Assembly: GCA_963742405.1 (NCBI GenBank)
Contig: CAVUMB010000006.1
Location: 62,001-126,000, forward strand
DNA length: 64,000 nucleotides
DNA from: JAGVSR01 sp963742405
GTDB taxonomy: Bacteria > Pseudomonadota > Alphaproteobacteria > Rhizobiales > Hyphomicrobiaceae
Direction of reading: 5' to 3'
Below are positions 51,794 through 59,699 of this stretch, one piece after another (position 1 is the first letter of the stretch; every line of letters starts with the position of its first letter). The position numbers and the translations under genes are program-made. The notes below the pieces were generated by a model, which searched no databases, was not told the origin of the DNA, and saw only the letters and a program-made list of their open reading frames with translations.

Positions 51794-53316
51794 TACGCCC
51801 GTCTTTCGAGTCGCACGCGCTCCGGCACCATGCGCACGCTGGAGAGGGCTTCCTTGACGCCGGATTGACCGGCCTCATGATACTCCGCATCCTCGTTGAC
51901 GTTCCACACGTCAAAAACCTGTTCACCCGCCAGGATGTTCTTGACGGTCAGCATTGCCGTCATCATCGCATGGTCTTGGTTGTTGTACTTGTGCATGCCG
52001 TTACGTCCAACGAGATGCAGGTTCGGGCAATGGGCCTCGAGGCCTGAGCGCACGGCTTCCACATTGGCTTTGTAGTGATCGTCGTAGACGGGGTACGCTT
52101 TTTTCTGGCGCACCACGCAGCCATCCTTGACCTCGTCTTCCGTCGCCAGCCCGATTTGGGCAAGCTCCCTCTTCGCCAATGTGATGAGGTCGGCGTCGGA
52201 CGAGTTCCAAAGACCGTCACCCTCAAAGCAGAAATATTCTAGTCCCAGGCACGCGAGATCATCGTCGGGCACCATCTCTGGCGACCACGAACGGAAGTTC
52301 TGGATGCGACCCACCTTCACGCTGGGCTCATGAATGTAAATCCAGTTGTCCGGAAACAAGTCCTGCTTGGCAACGACCAGGGAAACCGTGATGAAGTCGC
52401 GGTAACGCAGTTTCGCGGCGGCTTCTTTCGCGGCACGTGGCGCCGGCGTGATCGAAGCCAGAAGTTCCGTGATCGGCGCAGACGAGATGACGTGGTTTGC
52501 AGTGAAGCTCTGGATTGCACCGTCGCAATTCGTGCTCTCAATCGACCAGATCTTAGACGTGGCATCGTAGGCCAGCCGCGAGAGCCGCTCGCCCATCAGG
52601 ATTTCACCGCCCTGCGCCCGCGTCTTTTCCGCGGCCGTGTCCCACATCATGCCGGGACCCTTGCGCGGATACTGGAAGCTCTCGATGAGGGTTTTGATCA
52701 CCTCGCCATCGCCGGTGTTGCCGTGCGGCTTGATGGCGGGAATTGAATTGCGCAGCGCGTTCGCCATGGCGGACCAAAGGTCGAGCCCCTTGATCCGCTG
52801 GGCTGCCCAATCCGCCGAGATGTCGTCGCAGGACATGCCCCACACCTTTTCGGTGTAGGTTTTGAAGAAATTGGCGAACAGACGTTCGCCGAATTGGTTC
52901 GCCACCCACTCGTGGAAGGTGACGGGTTTGACTGTTGGAAAAGCCTGCTTGTACATGAATGACATCACGCAGAGCGCGCTCTCCACGAGGCCGAGGTTCG
53001 TCAAAGCCTCGAAGGCCTTCAGCGGATACGAGTAATATTTCCCGTCGTAATAGATGCGACTGAGTTGCGGCCGTTCGATGAAGTCGCTGGGCAGGATCTC
53101 GTGCCACAAATCGACGACTTCTTTCGATTTCGAAAAGAAGCGATGGCCGCCAATGTCGAACAGGAAGCCTTTGTAGTTCACGGTCCGGCTGATGCCGCCG
53201 ACATAGACCGGATCGGCCTCGATGACGCGCGTTGAGACACCGCTTTTGGTGAGAAGATACGAAGCAGTCAGACCTGCAGGACCGGCACCGATGACGAAGA
53301 CGTCGCTATGAGACAT
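51793..53316 (-). CDS. FAD-dependent oxidoreductase, UDP-galactopyranose-mutase/amine-oxidase-like
   Basis: The 507-residue protein starts M-S-H-S-D-V-F-V-I-G-A-G-P-A-G-L-T-A-S-Y with the FAD dinucleotide-binding fold, then G-G-I-S-R-T and D-I-G-G-H-R-F-F-S-K. That last block is typical of UDP-galactopyranose mutase relatives and of protoporphyrinogen-oxidase-like sugar flavoproteins. The neighbours (GtrA and a GT-C-like membrane protein) favour a role in making an envelope sugar. ATG 53316 is the first that starts directly at the FAD domain. Confidence 0.83.
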   Translation of the reverse strand: MSHSDVFVIGAGPAGLTASYLLTKSGVSTRVIEADPVYVGGISRTVNYKGFLFDIGGHRFFSKSKEVVDLWHEILPSDFIERPQLSRIYYDGKYYSYPLKAFEALTNLGLVESALCVMSFMYKQAFPTVKPVTFHEWVANQFGERLFANFFKTYTEKVWGMSCDDISADWAAQRIKGLDLWSAMANALRNSIPAIKPHGNTGDGEVIKTLIESFQYPRKGPGMMWDTAAEKTRAQGGEILMGERLSRLAYDATSKIWSIESTNCDGAIQSFTANHVISSAPITELLASITPAPRAAKEAAAKLRYRDFITVSLVVAKQDLFPDNWIYIHEPSVKVGRIQNFRSWSPEMVPDDDLACLGLEYFCFEGDGLWNSSDADLITLAKRELAQIGLATEDEVKDGCVVRQKKAYPVYDDHYKANVEAVRSGLEAHCPNLHLVGRNGMHKYNNQDHAMMTAMLTVKNILAGEQVFDVWNVNEDAEYHEAGQSGVKEALSSVRMVPERVRLERRA

Positions 53317-53529
53317 GAGGCTGACCGCTGAACTCGTTATGGACACGAGGGGCCCCTGCCGCGCGCAGTCCCCATCGGACACGGACACTAGCCAGAACCT
53401 CTTAAAAAACACTCGACAACCCAGAGGGCCTTATCAACCAAGTCTTAACTTGTCGCCGCACGATCGGAGTTTACGCCATGACAAGACCCGTGATGGTACA
53501 TGTTCGCTATCAGTGCGGGGATAAGCGGT

Positions 53530-55323
53530 ATGAGCGCATCGATCGATGCTCATCAGTTGTGGCGGCGCGTGACGGATGCGGCGGTGAAATCCGAACCGTT
53601 CCACTGGGCTATCGCCATGTGGGCCGTGCTCGCGGTGGCGCTGGTTGCAATGGATCATGCCCGCCTCGCGCAGTTCTTCCTCGACACCGATGATGCGACA
53701 CGGCTGATCGAGATCCGGTCCTTGATGCAAACGGGGGCGTGGTTCGACAACACGCTCCCTCGCTTCGGCATTGAAGGCCTCGTTTCGCACTGGTCGCGCC
53801 TGATCGATGCGCCGGTCGCCCTGTTGATCCTGTTCTTCTCAGTGTTCTTGCCGGTCCCGGCGGCGGAACTGGCGGCGCAGACCGTCTGGCCGCTGGTGCT
53901 TTTGCTGCCGCTGCTCGTCATCCTGGGGCGGACCGTGGAAACATTGAGCGGTCGTGCGGCTGCCGCCTTTGCTCTGGCGCTGGCCGCAACCGCACTGACG
54001 GCACTCTTGCAGTTCCGGCCCGGTCGTATCGATCATCACAACGCGATGATTGTGACAACCGTCGGTTCGATCCTTTTGATGGTCGTTGCTAACGCCGATC
54101 ATCGGAAAAGCATTCTTGCCGGAGTGCTGGCCGCCTTGAGCCTTGCCATCGGCTTTGAAGCGCTGCCGATTGTCGCCCTCTCCAGCGTCGCGCTCGTGAT
54201 GTGGGCTGTCCTCGACCGGACCATGGCTGAGGCCGTTGCGCGTTACTGTGCTGCTTTCGCGACGACGCTCGGTCTCGCTTTCGCCGTAACAGTCGCCCCA
54301 TCGCAATGGGGAGCTGTCAGTTGCGACGCCCTATCGATCAACCTGCTGGTTCTCGTGGCAATCAGCGCAGCCGCAGCGGTCGTGGTTCTCACCATCGGCC
54401 GTGGCTGGAGCACTGGGTCCCGCCTTGCATTGCTCGCTGCGGCCGGTCTTGTCGGGGCCGCGCTTTACGGCGCCATCGAACCGGCCTGCCTTGCCGGCCC
54501 CTTTGGTCAGGTGCCGAAAGCAATTTATCCGATCTGGCTCGACACGGTCAGCGAGGCGAAGCCCCTGACCTGGCACTTCATGCGTATGCCGGGGCTTTCA
54601 TTATCGATTGCCGCCTTTTTGTTTGCGGGCGCTGCCGCCTACGTCCATCTTCTGCGGCAGTCGATTGACAGTCGCCTGATATACCTCGCGGTGGTTGCCG
54701 TCGCGACGGCGGTGCTGGGGATGTGGCAATTCAAGTTTGTGTCGTACGCAACATGGCTGGCGATCCCTGCCCTGGCGATCCTGATTGCGCGCGTCGAAGG
54801 CTCAATGAAGGTCTCGCGGCTGTCCATGCAGCTGATCGTCCTCTTCTGTTTAAGTCCGGCAACACTCAACATCGCGGGCGGCATGCTGGCCAAAGCCGTC
54901 GTTTCGCCGGCCAGCGCCGCGCCGCACGCCGCGGAAGCGACGGCCTGTAGCGCCAAGACCGCAACCGCGGCACTCGATGCTTTGCCGCCCGGCCTCATCG
55001 TCACGCATATCGATCTTGGCCCGGTCATTGTCGCAACGACACATCACCGGGCCCTCAGCGCGCCGTACCACCGTTTGCCCGACGGTATTATCGCGGCGCA
55101 CGGTATCTTCGCGGCGTCGCCAGCCGAAAGCCATGCGCGTCTCACCGCTGTAGGAGCCGGCTACGTCGTCGATTGCCCGTCCCGGTTCATGCCTGGCGTG
55201 GAGGCCCACGCTGGGAGCGATACACTTCTCGCTGGCTTGCGCGACGGCCGCGTTCCAACTTGGCTCGTCGATGTCACGCCGTCGGACGCCGCACCGCTGC
55301 GGGTCTGGCGCGTCACTCAATAA
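53530..55323 (+). CDS. GT-C-like integral membrane protein
   Basis: The product is 597 residues with about eleven hydrophobic helices up to residue 440, then a soluble domain of about 150 residues. The first loop carries D-T-D-D-A-T-R-L and, further on, H-W-S-R-L-I-D-A-P, which resembles the acidic first-loop motif of GT-C glycosyltransferases. It is divergent from the flavoprotein/GtrA pair, so the three may form one envelope-sugar locus. GGGGAT lies 9 bases before ATG 53530. The donor and acceptor are unknown. Confidence 0.72.
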   Translation: MSASIDAHQLWRRVTDAAVKSEPFHWAIAMWAVLAVALVAMDHARLAQFFLDTDDATRLIEIRSLMQTGAWFDNTLPRFGIEGLVSHWSRLIDAPVALLILFFSVFLPVPAAELAAQTVWPLVLLLPLLVILGRTVETLSGRAAAAFALALAATALTALLQFRPGRIDHHNAMIVTTVGSILLMVVANADHRKSILAGVLAALSLAIGFEALPIVALSSVALVMWAVLDRTMAEAVARYCAAFATTLGLAFAVTVAPSQWGAVSCDALSINLLVLVAISAAAAVVVLTIGRGWSTGSRLALLAAAGLVGAALYGAIEPACLAGPFGQVPKAIYPIWLDTVSEAKPLTWHFMRMPGLSLSIAAFLFAGAAAYVHLLRQSIDSRLIYLAVVAVATAVLGMWQFKFVSYATWLAIPALAILIARVEGSMKVSRLSMQLIVLFCLSPATLNIAGGMLAKAVVSPASAAPHAAEATACSAKTATAALDALPPGLIVTHIDLGPVIVATTHHRALSAPYHRLPDGIIAAHGIFAASPAESHARLTAVGAGYVVDCPSRFMPGVEAHAGSDTLLAGLRDGRVPTWLVDVTPSDAAPLRVWRVTQ

Positions 55324-55341
55324 TCGATCGTGCGGCCGAAA

Positions 55342-56448
55342 CTAGCTGCCGCACTGTCCGCGGTGACGCAGCATATGATCGGCGAGCACGCAGGCAAGCA
55401 TCGCCTCGCCGACCGGCACGGCACGAATGCCCACGCACGGATCGTGGCGGCCCTTCGTGAAGATCTCCGTCGCCTCGCCGGATACCGTGACGGTCTTTCG
55501 CGGCGTCAAAATCGATGATGTCGGTTTCACCGCAAAACGGCAAACGATCGCCTGTCCCGTGGAGATGCCACCGAGGATGCCGCCGGCGTTGTTCGACGAG
55601 AAACCGGGCCCGTGGTGGCGTCCGTGCGGCACCGAGTTCGGGCGCATCTCATCAGCATTCTCTTCGCCGGTCAGTTCCGCAGCCGCCATGCCGGCGCCGA
55701 TTTCCACACCCTTCACCGCGTTGATCGACATCATCGCGGAGGCAATGTCCTGGTCGAGCTTGCCGTAGAGCGGGGCACCCCAGCCGACCGGTACGCCTTC
55801 GGCAATGACTTCCACGATCGCGCCGATCGAGGATCCGGCTTTGCGGATGCCGTCGAGGTAGCCTTCCCACTCTTTCGCCACGACTGGGTCAGGGCAGAAA
55901 AATGGATTGTTGTCGACTTCATCCCAGTTCCATCGCGCACGATCGATCTTGATCTTGCCCATCTGCACGAGAGCGCCGCGCACCGTGACGCCCGAGCCGA
56001 GCACCTGCCGGGCAATCGCGCCGGCCGCGACGCGTGTTGCTGTTTCCCGCGCCGACGACCTTCCGCCGCCTCGAAAATCGCGGATGCCGTACTTCGCCTG
56101 ATAGGTGTAGTCGGCATGGCCCGGCCGAAAGGTTTGAGCGATGTCGCTGTAATCCTTGGATCGCTGGTCGACGTTGCGGATCAGCAGCGATATCGGAGCG
56201 CCGGTCGCGACCTGCCGGCCGTCACCGTCCGTAAAAACCCCTGACAGAATTTCGACCGCATCGGGCTCCTGACGCTGCGTCACGAAGCGCGACTGTCCCG
56301 GGCGACGCTTGTCGAGATGCGCCTGAATGGCCTCAGCCGTCACTGGCAATCCCGGCGGGCAGCCATCCACGACGCATCCGATGGCTGGCCCGTGGCTCTC
56401 GCCCCAGGTCGTGACGCGGAAAAGATGACCGAACGTGTTGTGTGACAT
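55342..56448 (-). CDS. aroC: Chorismate synthase
   Basis: The 368-residue protein starts M-S-H-N-T-F-G-H-L-F-R-V-T-T-W-G-E-S-H-G, the standard AroC N-terminus, and has G-G-G-R-S-S-A-R-E-T, H-G-R-H-H-G-P-G and R-H-D-P-C. It uses FMN to convert EPSP to chorismate, which the AroQ-type mutase at 6380 would use. ATG 56448 is chosen over GTG/ATG options up to 56478 because it fits the family start. The stop is 18 bases from the stop of the membrane protein gene. Confidence 0.96.
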   Translation of the reverse strand: MSHNTFGHLFRVTTWGESHGPAIGCVVDGCPPGLPVTAEAIQAHLDKRRPGQSRFVTQRQEPDAVEILSGVFTDGDGRQVATGAPISLLIRNVDQRSKDYSDIAQTFRPGHADYTYQAKYGIRDFRGGGRSSARETATRVAAGAIARQVLGSGVTVRGALVQMGKIKIDRARWNWDEVDNNPFFCPDPVVAKEWEGYLDGIRKAGSSIGAIVEVIAEGVPVGWGAPLYGKLDQDIASAMMSINAVKGVEIGAGMAAAELTGEENADEMRPNSVPHGRHHGPGFSSNNAGGILGGISTGQAIVCRFAVKPTSSILTPRKTVTVSGEATEIFTKGRHDPCVGIRAVPVGEAMLACVLADHMLRHRGQCGS

Positions 56449-56794
56449 GGATGCCGCTGAGTCTGAAACGGAGGGCAAGGCGAACGCCGATTCAAAGGTG
56501 ATGCTGGTGCAACCCTAGGCATCCGGCACGGTGCTGGCAGTGTCTTACGGGCACCGGCGTTGGCTCGCAAGACGGGTCGTCGTGGCTGACACGTGACAGG
56601 ATTCACCGACGCAGTTAGATGAGATGAAGGTGCCGCGTGTCCTGCACGTCTCAGGAGCGGAGGAGGCATGGGGTGCAGGAAAGCGGTCACGTGCACGCGT
56701 GACCGACGGTGTTTGTGGCGTTTCCTTTGCGTTTTCAGCCAGTTCCCGGCGGTCTGAGCAACTGCCCCGAATCGGCCAATAACAGAAAATGGAA
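56449..56794. other. Intergenic region between aroC and the quinone oxidoreductase gene
   Basis: The 346 bases contain the aroC promoter (reading left) and, on the plus strand, the small ORF at 56669 and the terminator at 56795. A GGTCACG/CGTGACC hairpin (56686-56705) lies within the small ORF. Confidence 0.4.
56669..56758 (+). CDS. Possible 29-residue Cys-rich small protein
   Basis: ATG 56669 is preceded by GGAGGAGGC and opens a frame of 29 codons, M-G-C-R-K-A-V-T-C-T-R-D-R-R-C-L-W-R-F-L-C ending in F-P-A-V, with four Cys and many Arg. It ends 36 bases before a plus-strand terminator, and no other plus-strand gene accounts for that terminator. The Shine-Dalgarno is very close to the ATG, and such a short frame can occur by chance. 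Confidence 0.25.
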
Positions 56795-56829
56795 GAGCCG
56801 GAGCAGCCGCTGCTCCGGTTCTTTTTGTT
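56795..56829 (+). terminator. Plus-strand intrinsic terminator
   Basis: A 12-bp stem (56795-56806 with 56810-56821, one G-U pair) with a three-base loop is followed by CTTTTTGTTT on the plus strand. On the minus strand it also lies past the quinone oxidoreductase stop but has a weaker T-run there. Its plus-strand U-tract implies a plus-strand transcript from the aroC side of the gap. Confidence 0.7.
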
Positions 56830-56849
56830 TCGCGTCAGACGCCGTGCAG

Positions 56850-57851
56850 TCAGCCGGCCGTCAAAATGATTTTTCCGATGTGCGTGCCTTCCTCGATCCG
56901 CCGGTGCGCGTCGGCGGCCCTAGCGAGCGGGAAAGTGCTGTCGATCAGCACCCGCACCTCGCCGGATGCCAGCAGGGGCAGCACCTCGGCTTCAACCTTG
57001 CGTGCGATATGCGCCTTCACGTCCGCGGGCCGAATGCGCAGTGTCGAACCTGTTATCGTCAGCCGCTTGAGCATGACGCGCATGAAGTCGATCTCAGCTT
57101 TCGAGCCCGACTGAAAACCAATGTAAACGAGCCGGCCGTCATCTGCGAGCGCCCGGATATTCTTCTCAATGTAAGGGCCCCCGACCATGTCGAGGATAAC
57201 ATCGACGCCCCGGCCGCCCGTTGCCGTCTTGACCGCGTCGAGGAAATCCTCAGTTCTGTAATTCACCGCCACGTCGGCGCCGAGCTTCAGCGCCGCCTCG
57301 CACTTCTCAGCCGAACCCGTCGTGGTCAGCACCTTGGACCCGAAGGCCTTCGCCAACTGGATCGCGGTCACGCCGATGCCCGACGTGCCGCCGTGAATGA
57401 GGATCCACTCGCCGGGTTTCAACGCACCGCGCTCGAACACGTTGTGCCATACGGTAAAGAACGTTTCAGGCAGACCGCCCGCCTCGACGATGGATAGTCC
57501 TTCCGGGACGTGCAACGTCGCGCCTTCGTCGGCAAGGCAATACTCCGCGTAACCGCCGCCGTTGACGAGCGCCATCACGCGCTGACCGGTCTCAAATCGC
57601 GTCACGCCTGCACCGATGGCCACGACTTCCCCGGCGATCTCCAGCCCAGGCAGTTCGCTCTGACCTTTCGGCGCCGGATAAAGTCCCATGCGCTGCAGCA
57701 CATCGGGTCGATTGACGCCGGCCGCCTGCACGCGGACGAGTACCTGTCCGTCGCCCGCTGACGGCACGGGCAGCGTCTGCGCTTGCAGGACGTCCGGACC
57801 GCCTTTGCCGGCAATTGCAACAGCAGTCATCGTCTGGGGAATGGCTGGCAT
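56850..57851 (-). CDS. NAD(P)H quinone oxidoreductase (zinc-type MDR, PIG3-like)
   Basis: The 333-residue protein has the medium-chain dehydrogenase fold without catalytic Zn ligands: G-V-N-R-P-D-V-L-Q-R (substrate loop), H-G-G-T-S-G-I-G-V-T-A-I-Q-L-A-K (cofactor loop) and D-M-V-G-G-P-Y. It matches the quinone-reductase/PIG3 branch, which moves single electrons from NADPH to quinones. It is alone on its strand. Confidence 0.88.
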   Translation of the reverse strand: MPAIPQTMTAVAIAGKGGPDVLQAQTLPVPSAGDGQVLVRVQAAGVNRPDVLQRMGLYPAPKGQSELPGLEIAGEVVAIGAGVTRFETGQRVMALVNGGGYAEYCLADEGATLHVPEGLSIVEAGGLPETFFTVWHNVFERGALKPGEWILIHGGTSGIGVTAIQLAKAFGSKVLTTTGSAEKCEAALKLGADVAVNYRTEDFLDAVKTATGGRGVDVILDMVGGPYIEKNIRALADDGRLVYIGFQSGSKAEIDFMRVMLKRLTITGSTLRIRPADVKAHIARKVEAEVLPLLASGEVRVLIDSTFPLARAADAHRRIEEGTHIGKIILTAG

Positions 57852-57974
57852 ATCGGTTCCACTGCGTCTGGCGAGGGAGTGTGTTGAGGTGAGCAGTATG
57901 GCGTGCCATCTTCCCCGGCAAGGGGACCGCGACAGGACACCCGCAGTAAATCAACCATGGAGAGGCAGACAGAC

Positions 57975-58169
57975 ATGGATTGGGACGAGACCAAGGCAAC
58001 GCCGTCGGCCGGTCATACCATTGGTGAACCGATCGACAAGCTGTCCAAAGATGAATTGCAAGCACGCCTGAAATCGCTTGACGAAGAAATCACGCGGCTC
58101 AAAGCAGAATTTGAAAAGAAAAAAGCTCATGAAGCGGCGGCTGCCGAATTGTTTACAGGTAAGACATGA
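57975..58169 (+). CDS. DUF1192 family protein
   Basis: The 64-residue product has I-G-E-P-I-D-K-L-S-K-D-E-L-Q-A-R-L-K-S-L-D-E-E-I-T-R-L-K, the DUF1192 helix, which should form a short coiled coil. The family is alphaproteobacterial and of unknown function. GAGAGG lies about 9 bases before ATG 57975. It precedes the rcdA-like gene, with a terminator and possible sRNA between. Confidence 0.8.
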   Translation: MDWDETKATPSAGHTIGEPIDKLSKDELQARLKSLDEEITRLKAEFEKKKAHEAAAAELFTGKT

Positions 58170-58182
58170 CCGTCTCTGATTG

Positions 58183-58369
58183 TGCGGTTTTGAACCGGAC
58201 ACACGATAAATCGTCGAATGCGGATCGCCAACGCCGGACAGGCGCAAACGCTTTATTTACCAACCCGGCCTAAGGTCGGCGCATCCAGTTTTCTGGACCC
58301 GAGTGGGTCACACCGCTCTATGACGCCTCCCTGTTCGACTTCGAGCCGCCGCAAGGCGGCTCATTTTTT
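58183..58369 (+). ncRNA. Candidate small RNA or structured 3' UTR
   Basis: Downstream of the DUF1192 stop there are consecutive stem-loops: around 58183-58205, CCGGCC/GGTCGG (58265-58279), CCAG/CTGG (58285-58296) and GACCC/GGGTC (58296-58309). A single-stranded C-rich stretch (CGCCTCCCTGTTC, about 58325-58337) follows, then the terminator at 58343. A C-rich, ribosome-site-complementary segment before a strong terminator is typical of trans-acting sRNAs. The 5' end is not known, and a processed 3' UTR is equally possible. Confidence 0.3.
58343..58369 (+). terminator. Intrinsic terminator upstream of the rcdA-like gene
   Basis: GAGCCGCC (58343-58350) pairs perfectly with GGCGGCTC (58355-58362) over loop GCAA, followed by A and six T. 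It ends transcription of the DUF1192 gene or of the RNA described above. Confidence 0.92.
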
Positions 58370-58495
58370 GCGTGATCCACAGCTTAGTCGGCCGCCGGTC
58401 GGAATGTTGTCCCGTTCTGCCGCGTTTGATTTCGAGTTGTTAACTCTGGCCAGCTATGTTGGCGCGGTGTAATGGTGTCGAGAGAGTAAGCGTCT

Positions 58496-59062
58496 GTGTC
58501 GAAGCGTTCCATGAAAGATAAAACGAGTTTCGAGTTCCGTGCCGTCGACGCCGAGGGTGTGACTGTCTCGTTCGGCGAGCGGTTCCAGGCTTCGGCCCAG
58601 TTCGACCGCGTCTTCAAAGAGGGCATGTCCCTTGTCGAGCGCACGGCCGCCTATCTGGATGGCGAAGGCCGCAAGGCGGCCAAGGCGCTGACCGGTCAGG
58701 CAACCGTTCTCTATACCACCGAAAGTATGCGACTAACGACCCGCCTGCTCGATCTGGCGTCGTGGCTCTTGATCCGCCGCGCGCTGAAAGACGGCGAGAT
58801 TACCGAAATCGAAGCTCAGAAAAAGCGCGCCCGGGTCAAGCTCCAGAGCCTTGGCAGGCCCTCGCACATTCGCGGCTTCGCCGACTTACCTGATGGTCTG
58901 CAAAAACTCATCGAAGAAAGCTTTGCTCTGCACGACCGCATCGTCCAGCTCGATCTCGCCATGACCGCGCCGGGCGAAGAGTTGGTTGCCGCCGCTGTGC
59001 AGGTCAATCCTGTCGGCGCGCAGCTCTCGCGTCTCCAGCGCGCCTTCGCCAAACTCAATTGA
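58496..59062 (+). CDS. rcdA: RcdA-like protein (DUF1465)
   Basis: The 188-residue helical product has F-S-G/E-R-F and S-x-x-F-D-x-V-F-x-E-G-M-x-L-V-E-x-T-A-x-Y-L-D-G-x-G-R (about 27-58) as in the DUF1465/RcdA family. In Caulobacter RcdA is a ClpXP adaptor that delivers the cell-cycle regulator CtrA for degradation; whether it does so here is inferred. The GTG 58496 start, after GAGAGAG, is used; ATG 58511 is the alternative. It converges on rpmE with a shared terminator. Confidence 0.85.
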   Translation: MSKRSMKDKTSFEFRAVDAEGVTVSFGERFQASAQFDRVFKEGMSLVERTAAYLDGEGRKAAKALTGQATVLYTTESMRLTTRLLDLASWLLIRRALKDGEITEIEAQKKRARVKLQSLGRPSHIRGFADLPDGLQKLIEESFALHDRIVQLDLAMTAPGEELVAAAVQVNPVGAQLSRLQRAFAKLN

Positions 59063-59096
59063 TCCGGCGTACGCGCAAGACTGCCGTTTCATATGC

Positions 59097-59126
59097 AAAA
59101 GGCCCGGGCATCGCGCCGGGCCTTTT
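59097..59126. terminator. Bidirectional terminator between rcdA-like gene and rpmE
   Basis: AAAAGGCCCGG (59097-59107) pairs with CCGGGCCTTTT (59116-59126). The A-run on one side and T-run on the other make it work in both directions for the two convergent genes ending at 59062 and 59156. Confidence 0.9.
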
Positions 59127-59155
59127 CAGTTTGACGTTCCGATAGAAGCGGCAGC

Positions 59156-59380
59156 CTAGAACATGCCGTCGAACTTCTTCTTGAAGCGCGAAACGCGTCC
59201 GCCACGATCCATCAGCTTCGTGTCGCCACCCGTCCAGGCCGGATGCGTCGACGGATCAATGTCGAGGTGCAGCTCGTCGCCTTCCTTGCCATAGGTCGAA
59301 TAGGTGACGAACTCCGTACCATCGGTCATCTTCACTTTGATCTGATGGTAATCGGGGTGCAGGCCGGGTTCTTTTTTCAT
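59156..59380 (-). CDS. rpmE: 50S ribosomal protein L31
   Basis: The 74-residue product starts M-K-K-E-P-G-L-H-P-D-Y-H-Q-I-K-V and ends in K-K-F-D-G-M-F, standard for the longer alphaproteobacterial L31. There are no Cys, so it is the zinc-independent (C-minus) form. ATG 59380 matches the family; the frame extends to 59416. A candidate promoter lies at 59465-59493. Confidence 0.94.
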   Translation of the reverse strand: MKKEPGLHPDYHQIKVKMTDGTEFVTYSTYGKEGDELHLDIDPSTHPAWTGGDTKLMDRGGRVSRFKKKFDGMF

Positions 59381-59464
59381 GGTGAGGCGCTCTGTGAAAT
59401 AACGGCCGCAACGCAAGCGAGAAAAATCCCGCAGCCCACCAGCCTTGAATTCAGGAAGGCGCTT

Positions 59465-59493
59465 CTATAGTCGAGAAGCCGGGACTGCACAAG
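59465..59493 (-). promoter_or_regulatory. Candidate sigma-70 promoter of rpmE
   Basis: On the minus strand CTTGTG (59488-59493), 17 bases, and CTATAG (59465-59470) resemble the alphaproteobacterial -35 and -10 elements, 85 bases ahead of the L31 start. The match is partial in the -35 box. Confidence 0.4.
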
Positions 59494-59699
59494 ACGCAGC
59501 GGCCACGAGGCAACTTCGAACCCTGACGCAAGCGCGCGAGCCAGCGTTCCTGCTACGTTCTGACGCTGGCGGCGGTGCACCCACGAGGCCACCCGAAGGC
59601 CTTATATGAAAGTGTAAGATCAACCGGTGAAGATTTGAGTGAACTTGGCCAGACCTCACGCAGAATGGGGCGGCAGTGCAAAAAACGTCTAGGGATTTC

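Noticed and set aside
58218..58472. An 84-residue plus-strand frame before the rcdA-like gene
   Set aside because: It runs through a strong intrinsic terminator at 58343-58369, so it is unlikely to be translated as a whole.
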